From JBKHHU01 sp046539045 (GTDB lineage Bacteria > Planctomycetota > Phycisphaerae > SM23-33): 14,808 bases of DNA. Where the stretch lies: NCBI GenBank assembly GCA_046539045.1, contig JBKHHU010000069.1:1-14808 (forward strand), read 5' to 3'. Each line of letters begins with the position of its first letter. The first letter of the stretch is position 1. The position numbers were made by a program, and so were the translations under genes. Shown piece by piece: positions 1 through 5,981 of this stretch. Below the pieces are notes generated by a model, which did not search any database, was not told the DNA's origin, and saw nothing but the letters and a program-made list of their open reading frames with translations.

Positions 1-112
1 CGTGCAACGTGGTGGGTCGGGAGACCCACCACGCGAAACATGACCCGCCAACAGAACCGACGTGTCCGCAATGGCCGTCGTGCAACGTGGTGGGTCGGGA
101 GACCCACCACGC
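1..112. repeat. Tandem pair of palindromic repeats (REP/REPIN-like)
   Basis: A 34-base stretch at 1-34 recurs exactly at 79-112, a period of 78. Each copy holds a perfect 11-bp hairpin with arms CGTGGTGGGTC and GACCCACCACG around a GGGA loop (8-33 and 86-111). Between them, 42-52 is a lone arm GACCCGCCAAC of a second palindrome whose partner arm is missing. The linker that follows, GAACCGAC then TCCGCAATGGCCGTCG, matches the composite copy at 5722-5806. The left end therefore looks like a truncated or recombined composite element. It lies just downstream of the minus-strand HNH gene. No transposase is visible here. Confidence 0.85.
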
Positions 113-118
113 CAAACC

Positions 119-754
119 TCAATCCCTCAGTTCCACGTTCCAGTAGGCGGTGTTGAGGAACTGTTTCCAGGAGGCGTACTTCCGGCTGGACAGACGGATG
201 GTGACCTGCGGGGACTTCTTCGGCTTGACCGGCTCGGTGATGAGTTTCATGTGGGCCTGCCGGGGGGTTCTGCCGCCCTTCTTGACATTGCACGCCACAC
301 AGCAGCAGACGATGTTGGCCCAGCTCATCTTCCCGCCCTGGCTGCGCGGTACGACGTGATCCAGCGTCAGTTCGGACGTGGGGAACCGCTTGCCGCAATA
401 TTGGCAGCGGTTGCGGTCGCGGGCGAAGATGTTCCGCCGGTTGAACTTCACGGGAATCCGCGGGATGCGGTCGAACGTCAGCAGGCGGATGATCCGCGGA
501 ACCGCCAGCTCGAAGCACACGCACTTGATCCACTCGTGATCGTCGCGTTCGAACTCGGCTTTGTACTCGCTGATCTCCCGCCAGGTCTCGAAATCGTAGT
601 TGGCGTACTGCTCATCCTCGATGTGGATGATCTCGGCAAGGTCCTTGAACAGGAGAGTCAGCGCCCGTCGGGCACTGATGACGCGGAGTGCGGCATAGTG
701 CTTGTTGAGTACCAGCACATGGCTGTTCAACGCGCTATGTCCGGCAGCGATCAT
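119..754 (-). CDS. HNH endonuclease family protein (McrA-like)
   Basis: A 211-residue protein with a C-terminal HNH nuclease domain, expected to bind a structural zinc and a catalytic metal and to cut DNA. Visible parts: CxxC at residues 117-120 (CQYCGKRF), the core LDHVVPRS at 131-138 with D132-H133, W145 and N147, a second CxxC at 152-155, and N156 before KKGGRTP. The N-terminal half (from HVLVLNKHY, residue 12) matches the layout of the widespread stand-alone HNH family in which this domain follows about 110 residues. The frame stays open upstream to a TTG at 865, but those 37 residues are unlike the family and run across a likely promoter, so the ATG at 754 is preferred. The start has only a weak GGAG two bases upstream. 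No methylase or restriction partner is adjacent, so the biological role is open. Confidence 0.85.
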   Translation of the reverse strand: MIAAGHSALNSHVLVLNKHYAALRVISARRALTLLFKDLAEIIHIEDEQYANYDFETWREISEYKAEFERDDHEWIKCVCFELAVPRIIRLLTFDRIPRIPVKFNRRNIFARDRNRCQYCGKRFPTSELTLDHVVPRSQGGKMSWANIVCCCVACNVKKGGRTPRQAHMKLITEPVKPKKSPQVTIRLSSRKYASWKQFLNTAYWNVELRD

Positions 755-837
755 GGCTCCGGTAAGCCCTTTCTCCGCCTTCGGCGGACTCGCTACATTC
801 TGTCGGTCGTCGCCCCCTCTTCTACGTGCTGCATTAG

Positions 838-865
838 AATATACCAGATTGAAGTCGATGTGCAA
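838..865 (-). promoter_or_regulatory. Candidate extended -10 promoter for the HNH gene
   Basis: On the minus strand TTGCAC (860-865) is followed after 16 bases by TATATT (838-843), with a TG one base before the -10 (TGGTATATT), an extended -10 form. A perfect TTGACA also lies upstream at 881-886, but its 17-bp-spaced partner GCACAT is poor. The predicted leader of about 75 bases holds a small hairpin TCCGCC-GAA-GGCGGA. Prediction is by consensus only. Confidence 0.4.
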
Positions 866-922
866 GTTCGACTAAGAGCCTGTCAAACCCCGGAAGATCC
901 TCCCCGTCCGGCCGAGAGCCCC

Positions 923-940
923 GACCGGGCCGTCCCGGTC
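923..940 (-). terminator. GC hairpin after the lyase gene, possible terminator
   Basis: A perfect 7-bp inverted repeat, GACCGGG and CCCGGTC around a four-base loop, lies 12 bases beyond the stop of the heparinase-like gene in its direction of transcription. There is no T-run, so it is not a classical intrinsic terminator. It could protect the 3' end or act with Rho. Confidence 0.3.
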
Positions 941-951
941 ACGCTCCGTGC

Positions 952-2811
952 CTACCGCGCCGGCAGGGCCCGGGTCACACCGGTCAGTTTCAGCCCGTGA
1001 CGGTTGGGTTCGAAGGCGGCTGTGGCTCCGTTGGCTTCGATGAAAACCGTTCCGTCCGATTCCTCGCGGAGACTCGGTGCACCGGAGATCTCCTCCCGGC
1101 TGAAGAGCGTCACCAGCAGCACCCGCCCTGCCGCCTTCGGGCAATGGGTTTTCAGCGCGTAATCGGTGCCCTTGGGCCCGAGCGAATGGGCATCGAGTTC
1201 GGTCACCGCCTGCCCGGAAGAACACGCCACGCCGAAATGCAGCGATGCCCTCGTGCCGGTCACCGTCCCGATGCAGCGTTTGGGGTCGAAGTCCATCTTC
1301 TTGAGCGAGTGCCAGTACAGGTCCAGCTTCTCGGCGGCGGCGTTGGTCACTTCGTCCAGCACGATCACAGCCTGCCCCTGCTCGGAGCGCGGGTCCAGCA
1401 GCATGAGCACGTGGCGGTAGAAATGTACGCTGTCGCCGCAGGCGTTCCCGGCAAGGCAGGTCAGCCAGCGCAGGTGCTTTTCGGTGCGGAATTCCTCGAG
1501 TTCACCCCGCGCGTCGATCTGGTGGTCCCGCCGGCCGACGACGATGGTGTTGTGGGACCGCGCCTGGGCTTCATAGTATTCGCCCTGGCCGTTGCCGACG
1601 TAGCTGTTGCCCAGCACCGGGCTGCCCGGGTCGCTGAGCAGGATCTCCCCGTCGACCTGGATCTGGACGGAGTTCATGTCCCGCTGGGAGTGATTGGCGG
1701 CAAGGTCGCCGGTCTTGGCAGAGACGTACAGATCCGGTCGAGGCCAGTGGTCGGCCATCGCCGCCCAGCCGATCTGCTTGAACACCTTGACCGGCTCGAG
1801 TTGCGGGTCCCCGGGCGTCTTGAGCGTCTCCGGGCGGAACAGCAGCGCCAGACCGGTGCTGGCCCATCCGGTCGTGCTGACGTCCCGATGGAAGGCGTAC
1901 TGGTCCAGCCACCAGAGCACTTCCTTGCCCGCCAGGTGCTTGACCAGCAGGTACAGTTCCCCGTAGAGCGGCACGCTCGGCTGGTCGCCGAAGCCCGCCG
2001 GCTGGCCGTTGGGGGTGAAGTAGACCGGGAAGCTGCCCGTCGAGTCCATGCCCCGACGGTGGAAAATACTGTGGTCGTCCTCCAGACGCGCCGCGACCTC
2101 TCCGTAGAGCAGGAGATACCGCATCGCGTAGCCCCAGTAGCCGGTGCCCTCGTCCCAGCCGCCTTCTTTGCCCAACGCGTCGAAGAAGTGGTCCAGGGCG
2201 GCTTTCCCGCTGCGATGAGCGTGGGCCGCGTCCTCGCTCTCGTCACTCAGCGCCAGGCCCACCAGGGCCATCGAGCTGTTGATCACCGCGTTCCAGTGAT
2301 GATAGCAGCTCAGCCACCAGGCGCCGACGCCCACCGCCTGCAGGTACGGCCCGACCGCCTTGCGGTGCACGATGCTCTTGATGGTCTTGCGATCTTCCTC
2401 GCGGAGGTCATCCCACAGCCAGTCCAGCGCCAGGATGACGCTGACGGCAATCTCTGCTGTGCAGAGGTCGAACGTCGCATCGGTGTGACACGGATCGACC
2501 CAACTGCTCCAGCGGGTCAGGTTCCGCAGTTCCTCCATCGCCCGGTCGCGGTAGGCGGGGTTCGGATCGATGTGATGGGCCAGCAGCAGATCGAGCATGC
2601 GTCCCTGGCTGGTCCGGGCTGCCTGCAGGGCGGCACTCCAGACGCCCCGTTTCCACTGCCGCTGCCACAACGCCTCGCTGATCGGAGCAGATTCCAGGAT
2701 CAGCGAACACCGCTTGGTCAGCTGCCCGTAGATCTGGTTGAACGGGCGCCGACCCAGTCGGTTGTCCAGGGCCCGAATCTCGTCAATGTCCGCCAGAAGT
2801 CCGCGTCTCAT
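952..2811 (-). CDS. Heparinase II/III family polysaccharide lyase-like protein
   Basis: A 619-residue protein of the heparinase II/III superfamily, whose members cleave acidic polysaccharides such as heparan sulfate or alginate by beta-elimination. The N-terminal 350 residues are helical, as in the family's alpha/alpha toroid. They include WWLSCYHHWNAVINSS (165-180), GTGYWGYAMRY (222-232) and GFGDQP (273-278). The C-terminal part is beta-rich, with NHSQRDMNS then LLSDPGSP (373-398), and ARSHNTIVV (417-425), typical of the C-terminal sheet domain. The ATG at 2811 has AGGA seven bases upstream; the frame extends to 2931 but that stretch looks non-coding. No signal peptide is seen with this start, which is odd for a lyase acting on external polymers. 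The substrate cannot be told from sequence. It lies 148 bp downstream of the metallo-hydrolase gene on the same strand. Confidence 0.85.
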   Translation of the reverse strand: MRRGLLADIDEIRALDNRLGRRPFNQIYGQLTKRCSLILESAPISEALWQRQWKRGVWSAALQAARTSQGRMLDLLLAHHIDPNPAYRDRAMEELRNLTRWSSWVDPCHTDATFDLCTAEIAVSVILALDWLWDDLREEDRKTIKSIVHRKAVGPYLQAVGVGAWWLSCYHHWNAVINSSMALVGLALSDESEDAAHAHRSGKAALDHFFDALGKEGGWDEGTGYWGYAMRYLLLYGEVAARLEDDHSIFHRRGMDSTGSFPVYFTPNGQPAGFGDQPSVPLYGELYLLVKHLAGKEVLWWLDQYAFHRDVSTTGWASTGLALLFRPETLKTPGDPQLEPVKVFKQIGWAAMADHWPRPDLYVSAKTGDLAANHSQRDMNSVQIQVDGEILLSDPGSPVLGNSYVGNGQGEYYEAQARSHNTIVVGRRDHQIDARGELEEFRTEKHLRWLTCLAGNACGDSVHFYRHVLMLLDPRSEQGQAVIVLDEVTNAAAEKLDLYWHSLKKMDFDPKRCIGTVTGTRASLHFGVACSSGQAVTELDAHSLGPKGTDYALKTHCPKAAGRVLLVTLFSREEISGAPSLREESDGTVFIEANGATAAFEPNRHGLKLTGVTRALPAR

Positions 2812-2855
2812 ATCTGAATCCTGTCTCGTACTGCTGGAAATAGCTGATATGTTTG

Positions 2856-2870
2856 CCCGCGCATCGCGGG
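2856..2870 (-). other. Small hairpin in the lyase leader
   Basis: CCCGCG-CAT-CGCGGG forms a perfect 6-bp stem with a three-base loop, 45 bases before the lyase start. It could affect transcript stability or be incidental in GC-rich DNA. No T-run follows in either direction. Confidence 0.3.
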
Positions 2871-2959
2871 AGCGCCTGAGTAGCTTAGACCCAAGCGCAA
2901 CGTTCTTCAAGCACCTAAACCTGCGCCGCATTCACCCGACTCCCCGCCGGGGCCGGCGT

Positions 2960-3727
2960 CTACAGCGTCAGCGGGCCCACCGCGGCCAGCCGCCCTGCCG
3001 TCAGCAGGCGGTCTCCAAAGCCGTGGGTTTCCACGTGGGTCCGCAGGGCGGTGTCGGGGGTGTTGTTCTCTTCGGAAAGGTGACTCAGCACGACCCACTC
3101 AAACCGCCTCGGGTCCACGGCCAGCAGCAGCTCAGCCGCTTCGATATTCGACAGATGCCCGCCGCTTCCGCTGATCCGCTGCTGCAGATACCACGGGTAC
3201 GGACCGTTCGCCAGCATGTGCGGGTCGTAGTTGCTCTCGAGGAACACCGCGTCCAGATCGGCAAGGCAGTCGCCGAGGCCCTCAAATACACAGCCGAGAT
3301 CGGTAAGAATGCCCAGCCGCTTGCCTTCGGCTTCGATGATGAACGCAACCCCGTCGTTACCGTCGTGGGTGGTCGGAAGGGTCTCGATGTGCACGTCGCC
3401 GACGTCGACCGACGCCCCGGCCCGGAAGGTCTCATATCCGGCGATCTTCCCCAGGGACGTCTTCCGCGAGAGCGAGCGAACCGTGCCCTCCGAAGCGTGG
3501 ACCTGCGCCTTCAGGCCGCGATGCAGCACACCGGCGTTGCGACAATGGTCGGAATGGTCGTGGCTGATGAAGATCGCGTCGACCCCGGTGATCGTCTTGC
3601 GAACCGCGCCAAGGCGCTGGCGAACCCGCTTGAGGCTGATTCCCGCATCGAAGATCAGCCGTTTTCCGGCAGCCTCTATGTAGTAACAGTTGCCCTTGCT
3701 TCCGGATTGCAGTGCGATGGCGATCAT
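2960..3727 (-). CDS. MBL-fold metallo-hydrolase, YycJ/WalJ type
   Basis: A 255-residue cytoplasmic metallo-beta-lactamase-fold hydrolase of the YycJ/WalJ group, proteins related to exonuclease and phosphodiesterase enzymes and linked in Bacillus to cell-wall and DNA processes. Seen: the opening MIAIALQSGSKGNCYY typical of the group, FDAG near 27-30, the metal motif HDHSDH at 56-61, a further histidine in TTHDGNDG, TDLG, then the group-specific run LESNYDPHML and GGHLSN, and a late LSHLSEENN. The set of ligands looks complete, so an active di-metal enzyme is expected. The frame extends to a TTG at 3766, but the ATG at 3727 gives the usual family N-terminus; its GGAG is rather far (12 bases). 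It is divergent from the sigma-factor gene. Confidence 0.88.
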   Translation of the reverse strand: MIAIALQSGSKGNCYYIEAAGKRLIFDAGISLKRVRQRLGAVRKTITGVDAIFISHDHSDHCRNAGVLHRGLKAQVHASEGTVRSLSRKTSLGKIAGYETFRAGASVDVGDVHIETLPTTHDGNDGVAFIIEAEGKRLGILTDLGCVFEGLGDCLADLDAVFLESNYDPHMLANGPYPWYLQQRISGSGGHLSNIEAAELLLAVDPRRFEWVVLSHLSEENNTPDTALRTHVETHGFGDRLLTAGRLAAVGPLTL

Positions 3728-3789
3728 GCCCGTGTGGATCTCCGACAGAAAAACCGGCTCAAACAACCGCCGTCGGGCGGGAAAAACCG

Positions 3790-3795
3790 ATTGTA
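3790..3795 (-). promoter_or_regulatory. Candidate -10 element for the metallo-hydrolase gene
   Basis: TACAAT on the minus strand (5 of 6 to consensus) lies 62 bases before the ATG at 3727. The hexamer 17 bases upstream (TTCGAG) is a weak -35. It lies in the 161-bp divergent region shared with the sigma-factor gene. Confidence 0.3.
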
Positions 3796-3888
3796 GCGAA
3801 CCTGAGGCCGGTCTCGAACGAAATAATCATTCTGCCCAATGCCGAAACCGGCACAAGAATTGATTGTGGGCGGTGAGGAAACTTCCCT

Positions 3889-4581
3889 ATGATAGGCGTT
3901 GAGACCGACAGATTTGCAAAGACCTGCACACGAGGAAGTTGCCCCAGCGTGCCCTCAGCCCCATCAGACAACAAGCAGATCACCGACGGGATGCTTCTTC
4001 AGCGTTATCTCGAGGGAGACACCTCCGCTTTCACCGATCTCGTCAGGCGGTATGAGAGGGAACTGTTCAACTTCCTGGCGCGGTTCACCGGGGATCGGTC
4101 CCTGGCCGACGACGTCTTTCAGGAAACCTTCCTCCAACTGCATCTGTCGGGGGCTTCCTTCGATACCTCCAGGCGTTTCAAACCGTGGCTTTTCACAATC
4201 GCCGCCAACAAGGCCCGCGACGCCCTCCGCAGCCGGTCGCGAAAACGGGCGGCCCCGCTGGATGCGCCCATGCCCGGCAGCGAGGACGGACGCACCAGCT
4301 ACGTCGACCTGATGCCCGCAGACATTCCCGCGCCCGATCAGGAAATTCTGAACCTCGAAACCCGACAGGCCGTACAACGTATGGTTCAGGACATGCCGGA
4401 GAACCTGCGGGTTGTCCTGCTGCTGAGCTACTTCCACGAGTTCCCGTACAAGGACATCGCGGACATGCTCGGCGTTCCACTGGGAACGGTCAAGAGCCGG
4501 CTGCATACGGCAGTGAATACCTTTGCCAGAAAATGGAAAGCATACGCGGAACGGAAACGTCATGAAGCCTCCCAAGAGTGA
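3889..4581 (+). CDS. ECF-type RNA polymerase sigma factor
   Basis: A 230-residue group 4 (ECF) sigma factor that would direct RNA polymerase to specific promoters. Region 2 spans about 45-120: FTDLVRRYERELFNFLARF, the core-binding DDVFQETFLQLH (74-85), and FKPWLFTIAANKARDALRS (97-115). A linker with many acidic and proline residues follows (121-155). Region 4 spans 160-215: MPENLRVVLLLSYFHEFPYKDIA, then the helix-turn-helix GVPLGTVKSRLHTAVN. The ATG at 3889 has AGGAA eight bases upstream. The first 30 residues, with two cysteines, are an extension of no clear role. The 3' end overlaps the next gene by 20 bp, so the two are probably translated together, and that product is the likely regulator of this sigma factor. 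Confidence 0.93.
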   Translation: MIGVETDRFAKTCTRGSCPSVPSAPSDNKQITDGMLLQRYLEGDTSAFTDLVRRYERELFNFLARFTGDRSLADDVFQETFLQLHLSGASFDTSRRFKPWLFTIAANKARDALRSRSRKRAAPLDAPMPGSEDGRTSYVDLMPADIPAPDQEILNLETRQAVQRMVQDMPENLRVVLLLSYFHEFPYKDIADMLGVPLGTVKSRLHTAVNTFARKWKAYAERKRHEASQE

Positions 4582-5563
4582 CAAACCGGATCTGTTGAAC
4601 AGCCTCCTCCAGGAGTGCTCGGGTGCCGAATCCGTCGAAGACCTCCAGGCCCGCCTGCAGGGCGACCCGCGACTCCGGAAGCAGAAACAGGACCTCCAGC
4701 ACACCTTCAGTGCCCTGGAGCTTCTGCCCGAAGAGCATCCGCCCGAAGACCTTATGACACGAACCGTCTCGAGAGCCGGACAGGAAAAGCATCTGGAACA
4801 GCTGCTGGCCCGGCAGGAAGCCCGGCACGGCGCGGGCAGGTCCACCTTCTCCCTCAAGGAGGTCATCGCAGCCGCTGCGGTGATCATCCTCCTTGCCTCC
4901 CTGTTCGTGCCCTCGATGTTCAAGGCAGGCTACGTTGCCGACCGCCAACAGTGCGCCTCCAACGCCGGACGCATCGGAAACGCGCTGCTTGCCTACGCCT
5001 CCGAACACGGCGGGTACCTCCCGCAGGCCGGGTACGGGCCGGGCAACTGGCTGACCAAGGCAGACGACCACGTCGTCAGCAACTCCGAGGCGCTGTACAA
5101 ACTCGTCGACGTCTCGCACCAGTACGCCTCGCCGGATATCTTCCAGTGCCCCGCGACCGGCAACCGGAGCTTCGTCGCCACCGCGGGCATGGCCGACTTC
5201 CCCGCCGGCGATACCATCAGCTACTCCTACCATCACAGCATGCACGAGGCACCGCTGAACCGGGAAGATCCGGAGCTGGTCGCCGCGGCAGATCAGATGG
5301 CCATCCTCGCCGACCGGACGCCGGTTTTCGAGAGCGGCCGGTTCCTGCAAAGCCGCGTCCGGGCCAACAGCAGCAGCAATCACGACCACCGCGGGCAGAA
5401 CGTCCTCTATCTGGACGGGAGCGTCCGCTGGGCGGAACAGCCGTTCGTCGGCGTGGACAATGACAACATTTTCCTCGTTCGCGGCGTGTACAGCTACCAG
5501 GGCAATGAAGTGCCCGCATCCAAGACCGACACGTTCCTCCTGCCGGCGTGGTCACCGAATTGA
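4562..5563 (+). CDS. Membrane anti-sigma-like / pseudopilin hybrid with H-DG motif
   Basis: A 333-residue single-pass protein. Residues 1-95 are a charged, helical, presumably cytoplasmic segment (LLNSLLQECSG, then LQARLQGDPRLRKQKQDL and LELLPEEHPPEDLMTRTV), laid out like anti-sigma N-termini but without a zinc-binding His/Cys set. Residues 96-119 are the membrane helix FSLKEVIAAAAVIILLASLFVP, which keeps the type IV pilin pattern: F at +1, E at +5, P at +22. The -1 residue is T95, not Gly, so prepilin peptidase should not cut it. The outer part starts RQQCASNAGRIGNALLAYASEHGGYLP (128-154) and ends HRGQNVLYLDGSV (276-288), the H-DG motif of planctomycete pseudopilin-like proteins. The ATG at 4562 has GGAA nearby and overlaps the sigma gene. 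An anti-sigma role is inferred from layout and context. Confidence 0.78.
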   Translation: MKPPKSDKPDLLNSLLQECSGAESVEDLQARLQGDPRLRKQKQDLQHTFSALELLPEEHPPEDLMTRTVSRAGQEKHLEQLLARQEARHGAGRSTFSLKEVIAAAAVIILLASLFVPSMFKAGYVADRQQCASNAGRIGNALLAYASEHGGYLPQAGYGPGNWLTKADDHVVSNSEALYKLVDVSHQYASPDIFQCPATGNRSFVATAGMADFPAGDTISYSYHHSMHEAPLNREDPELVAAADQMAILADRTPVFESGRFLQSRVRANSSSNHDHRGQNVLYLDGSVRWAEQPFVGVDNDNIFLVRGVYSYQGNEVPASKTDTFLLPAWSPN

Positions 5564-5568
5564 TTCCG

Positions 5569-5589
5569 GCTCGGGCGTTGGGCCCGAGC
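5569..5589 (+). other. Hairpin after the pseudopilin-like gene
   Basis: GCTCGGGC and GCCCGAGC pair in an 8-bp stem with a GTTGG loop, six bases after the stop at 5563. There is no T-run. It may stabilise the 3' end ahead of the real terminator 32 bases on. Confidence 0.45.
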
Positions 5590-5620
5590 GTTGATGCCTC
5601 CCTTGCCTGTTGAGGCCGTC

Positions 5621-5656
5621 AGCGGCGTCCTGCATCCTCCCGGGACGCCGCTTTTT
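5621..5656 (+). terminator. Rho-independent terminator of the sigma-factor operon
   Basis: A perfect 10-bp stem (AGCGGCGTCC with GGACGCCGCT) around a 12-base loop is followed directly by a T-run, TTTTT counting the last stem base. This is a classical intrinsic terminator 58 bases after the stop of the anti-sigma/pseudopilin-like gene, and it bounds that two-gene unit. Confidence 0.88.
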
Positions 5657-5721
5657 ATGCGCATTTGGTTGGACGGGGCTACGCCGTCCCGCCAGCGGGG
5701 AACAAGGGCAATCATCTTTCG

Positions 5722-5806
5722 CGTGGTGGGTCTCCCGACCCACCACGTTCCGCGACGGCCATTGCGGAAATGTCGGTTCCGTTGGCGGGTCGGGAGACCC
5801 GCCAAC
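5722..5806. repeat. Composite palindromic repeat (REPIN-like), complete copy
   Basis: Two perfect 11-bp hairpins lie 33 bases apart: 5722-5747 (CGTGGTGGGTC, loop TCCC) and 5781-5806 (GTTGGCGGGTC, loop GGGA). The linker holds GACGGCCATTGCGGA and GTCGGTTCC. Read on the minus strand it matches the linker at 53-85. Two related but distinct palindromes in opposite loop orientation, joined by a conserved linker, is the layout of REPIN-type elements. It lies between the sigma-operon terminator (5656) and the next promoter, in a 418-bp gap that otherwise holds no gene I can support. Confidence 0.8.
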
Positions 5807-5909
5807 CGGGACAGGAGAACATCCCCTGGGGGCGGTGAGCCTGCGACGGCAGTCGCGCGGGTGATGTGACCAACGAACCGCGGGGCCGCCGGGCTCTACC
5901 CTCTGCTTT

Positions 5910-5940
5910 CTCCTGCTCTGAGGCAACCGGCTCGCAGGAG
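5910..5940 (+). other. Hairpin upstream of the 5982 gene
   Basis: CTCCTGC (5910-5916) and GCAGGAG (5934-5940) form a 7-bp stem, with GAG/CTC pairing further in and the loop GCAACCGG. It ends six bases before the predicted -35. It could be an operator or a leftover 3' structure; no riboswitch class is recognised. Confidence 0.35.
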
Positions 5941-5945
5941 GGACC

Positions 5946-5974
5946 TTTACCCGAAGCTCGGGCTTGGGTAAAAT
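5946..5974 (+). promoter_or_regulatory. Promoter overlapped by an inverted repeat
   Basis: TTTACC (5946-5951, 4 of 6) and TAAAAT (5969-5974, 5 of 6) are separated by 17 bases. The same bases form an inverted repeat TTTACCC (5946-5952) and GGGTAAA (5966-5972), so both hexamers lie within one palindrome, an arrangement suited to an operator. A start about seven bases beyond the -10 would fall at or next to the ATG at 5982. Confidence 0.5.
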
Positions 5975-5981
5975 CGATCCC

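Noticed and set aside
755..865. N-terminal extension of the HNH gene from a TTG
   Set aside because: It crosses a probable promoter and does not resemble the family's N-terminus.
62..1000. 312-codon open frame on the plus strand
   Set aside because: It starts inside the palindromic repeat and runs opposite the HNH gene, whose zinc and HNH motifs are unambiguous.
1005..1016. TTCGAA-containing motif like a tRNA T-arm
   Set aside because: It lies inside the lyase gene and has no cloverleaf partners.
997..2817. 606-codon open frame on the plus strand
   Set aside because: It lies opposite the heparinase-like gene, which has recognisable family motifs. The plus-frame product is rich in Arg, Val and Gly with no domain; it is a shadow of GC-rich codon bias.
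3797..3825. Possible ECF-type -35 (GCGAACC) before the sigma gene
   Set aside because: No convincing -10 at 15-17 bases, so autoregulation cannot be supported from sequence.
5807..5945. Possible riboswitch before the 5982 gene
   Set aside because: Hairpins are present but no conserved core of any class I know, and the predicted promoter lies downstream of the region.
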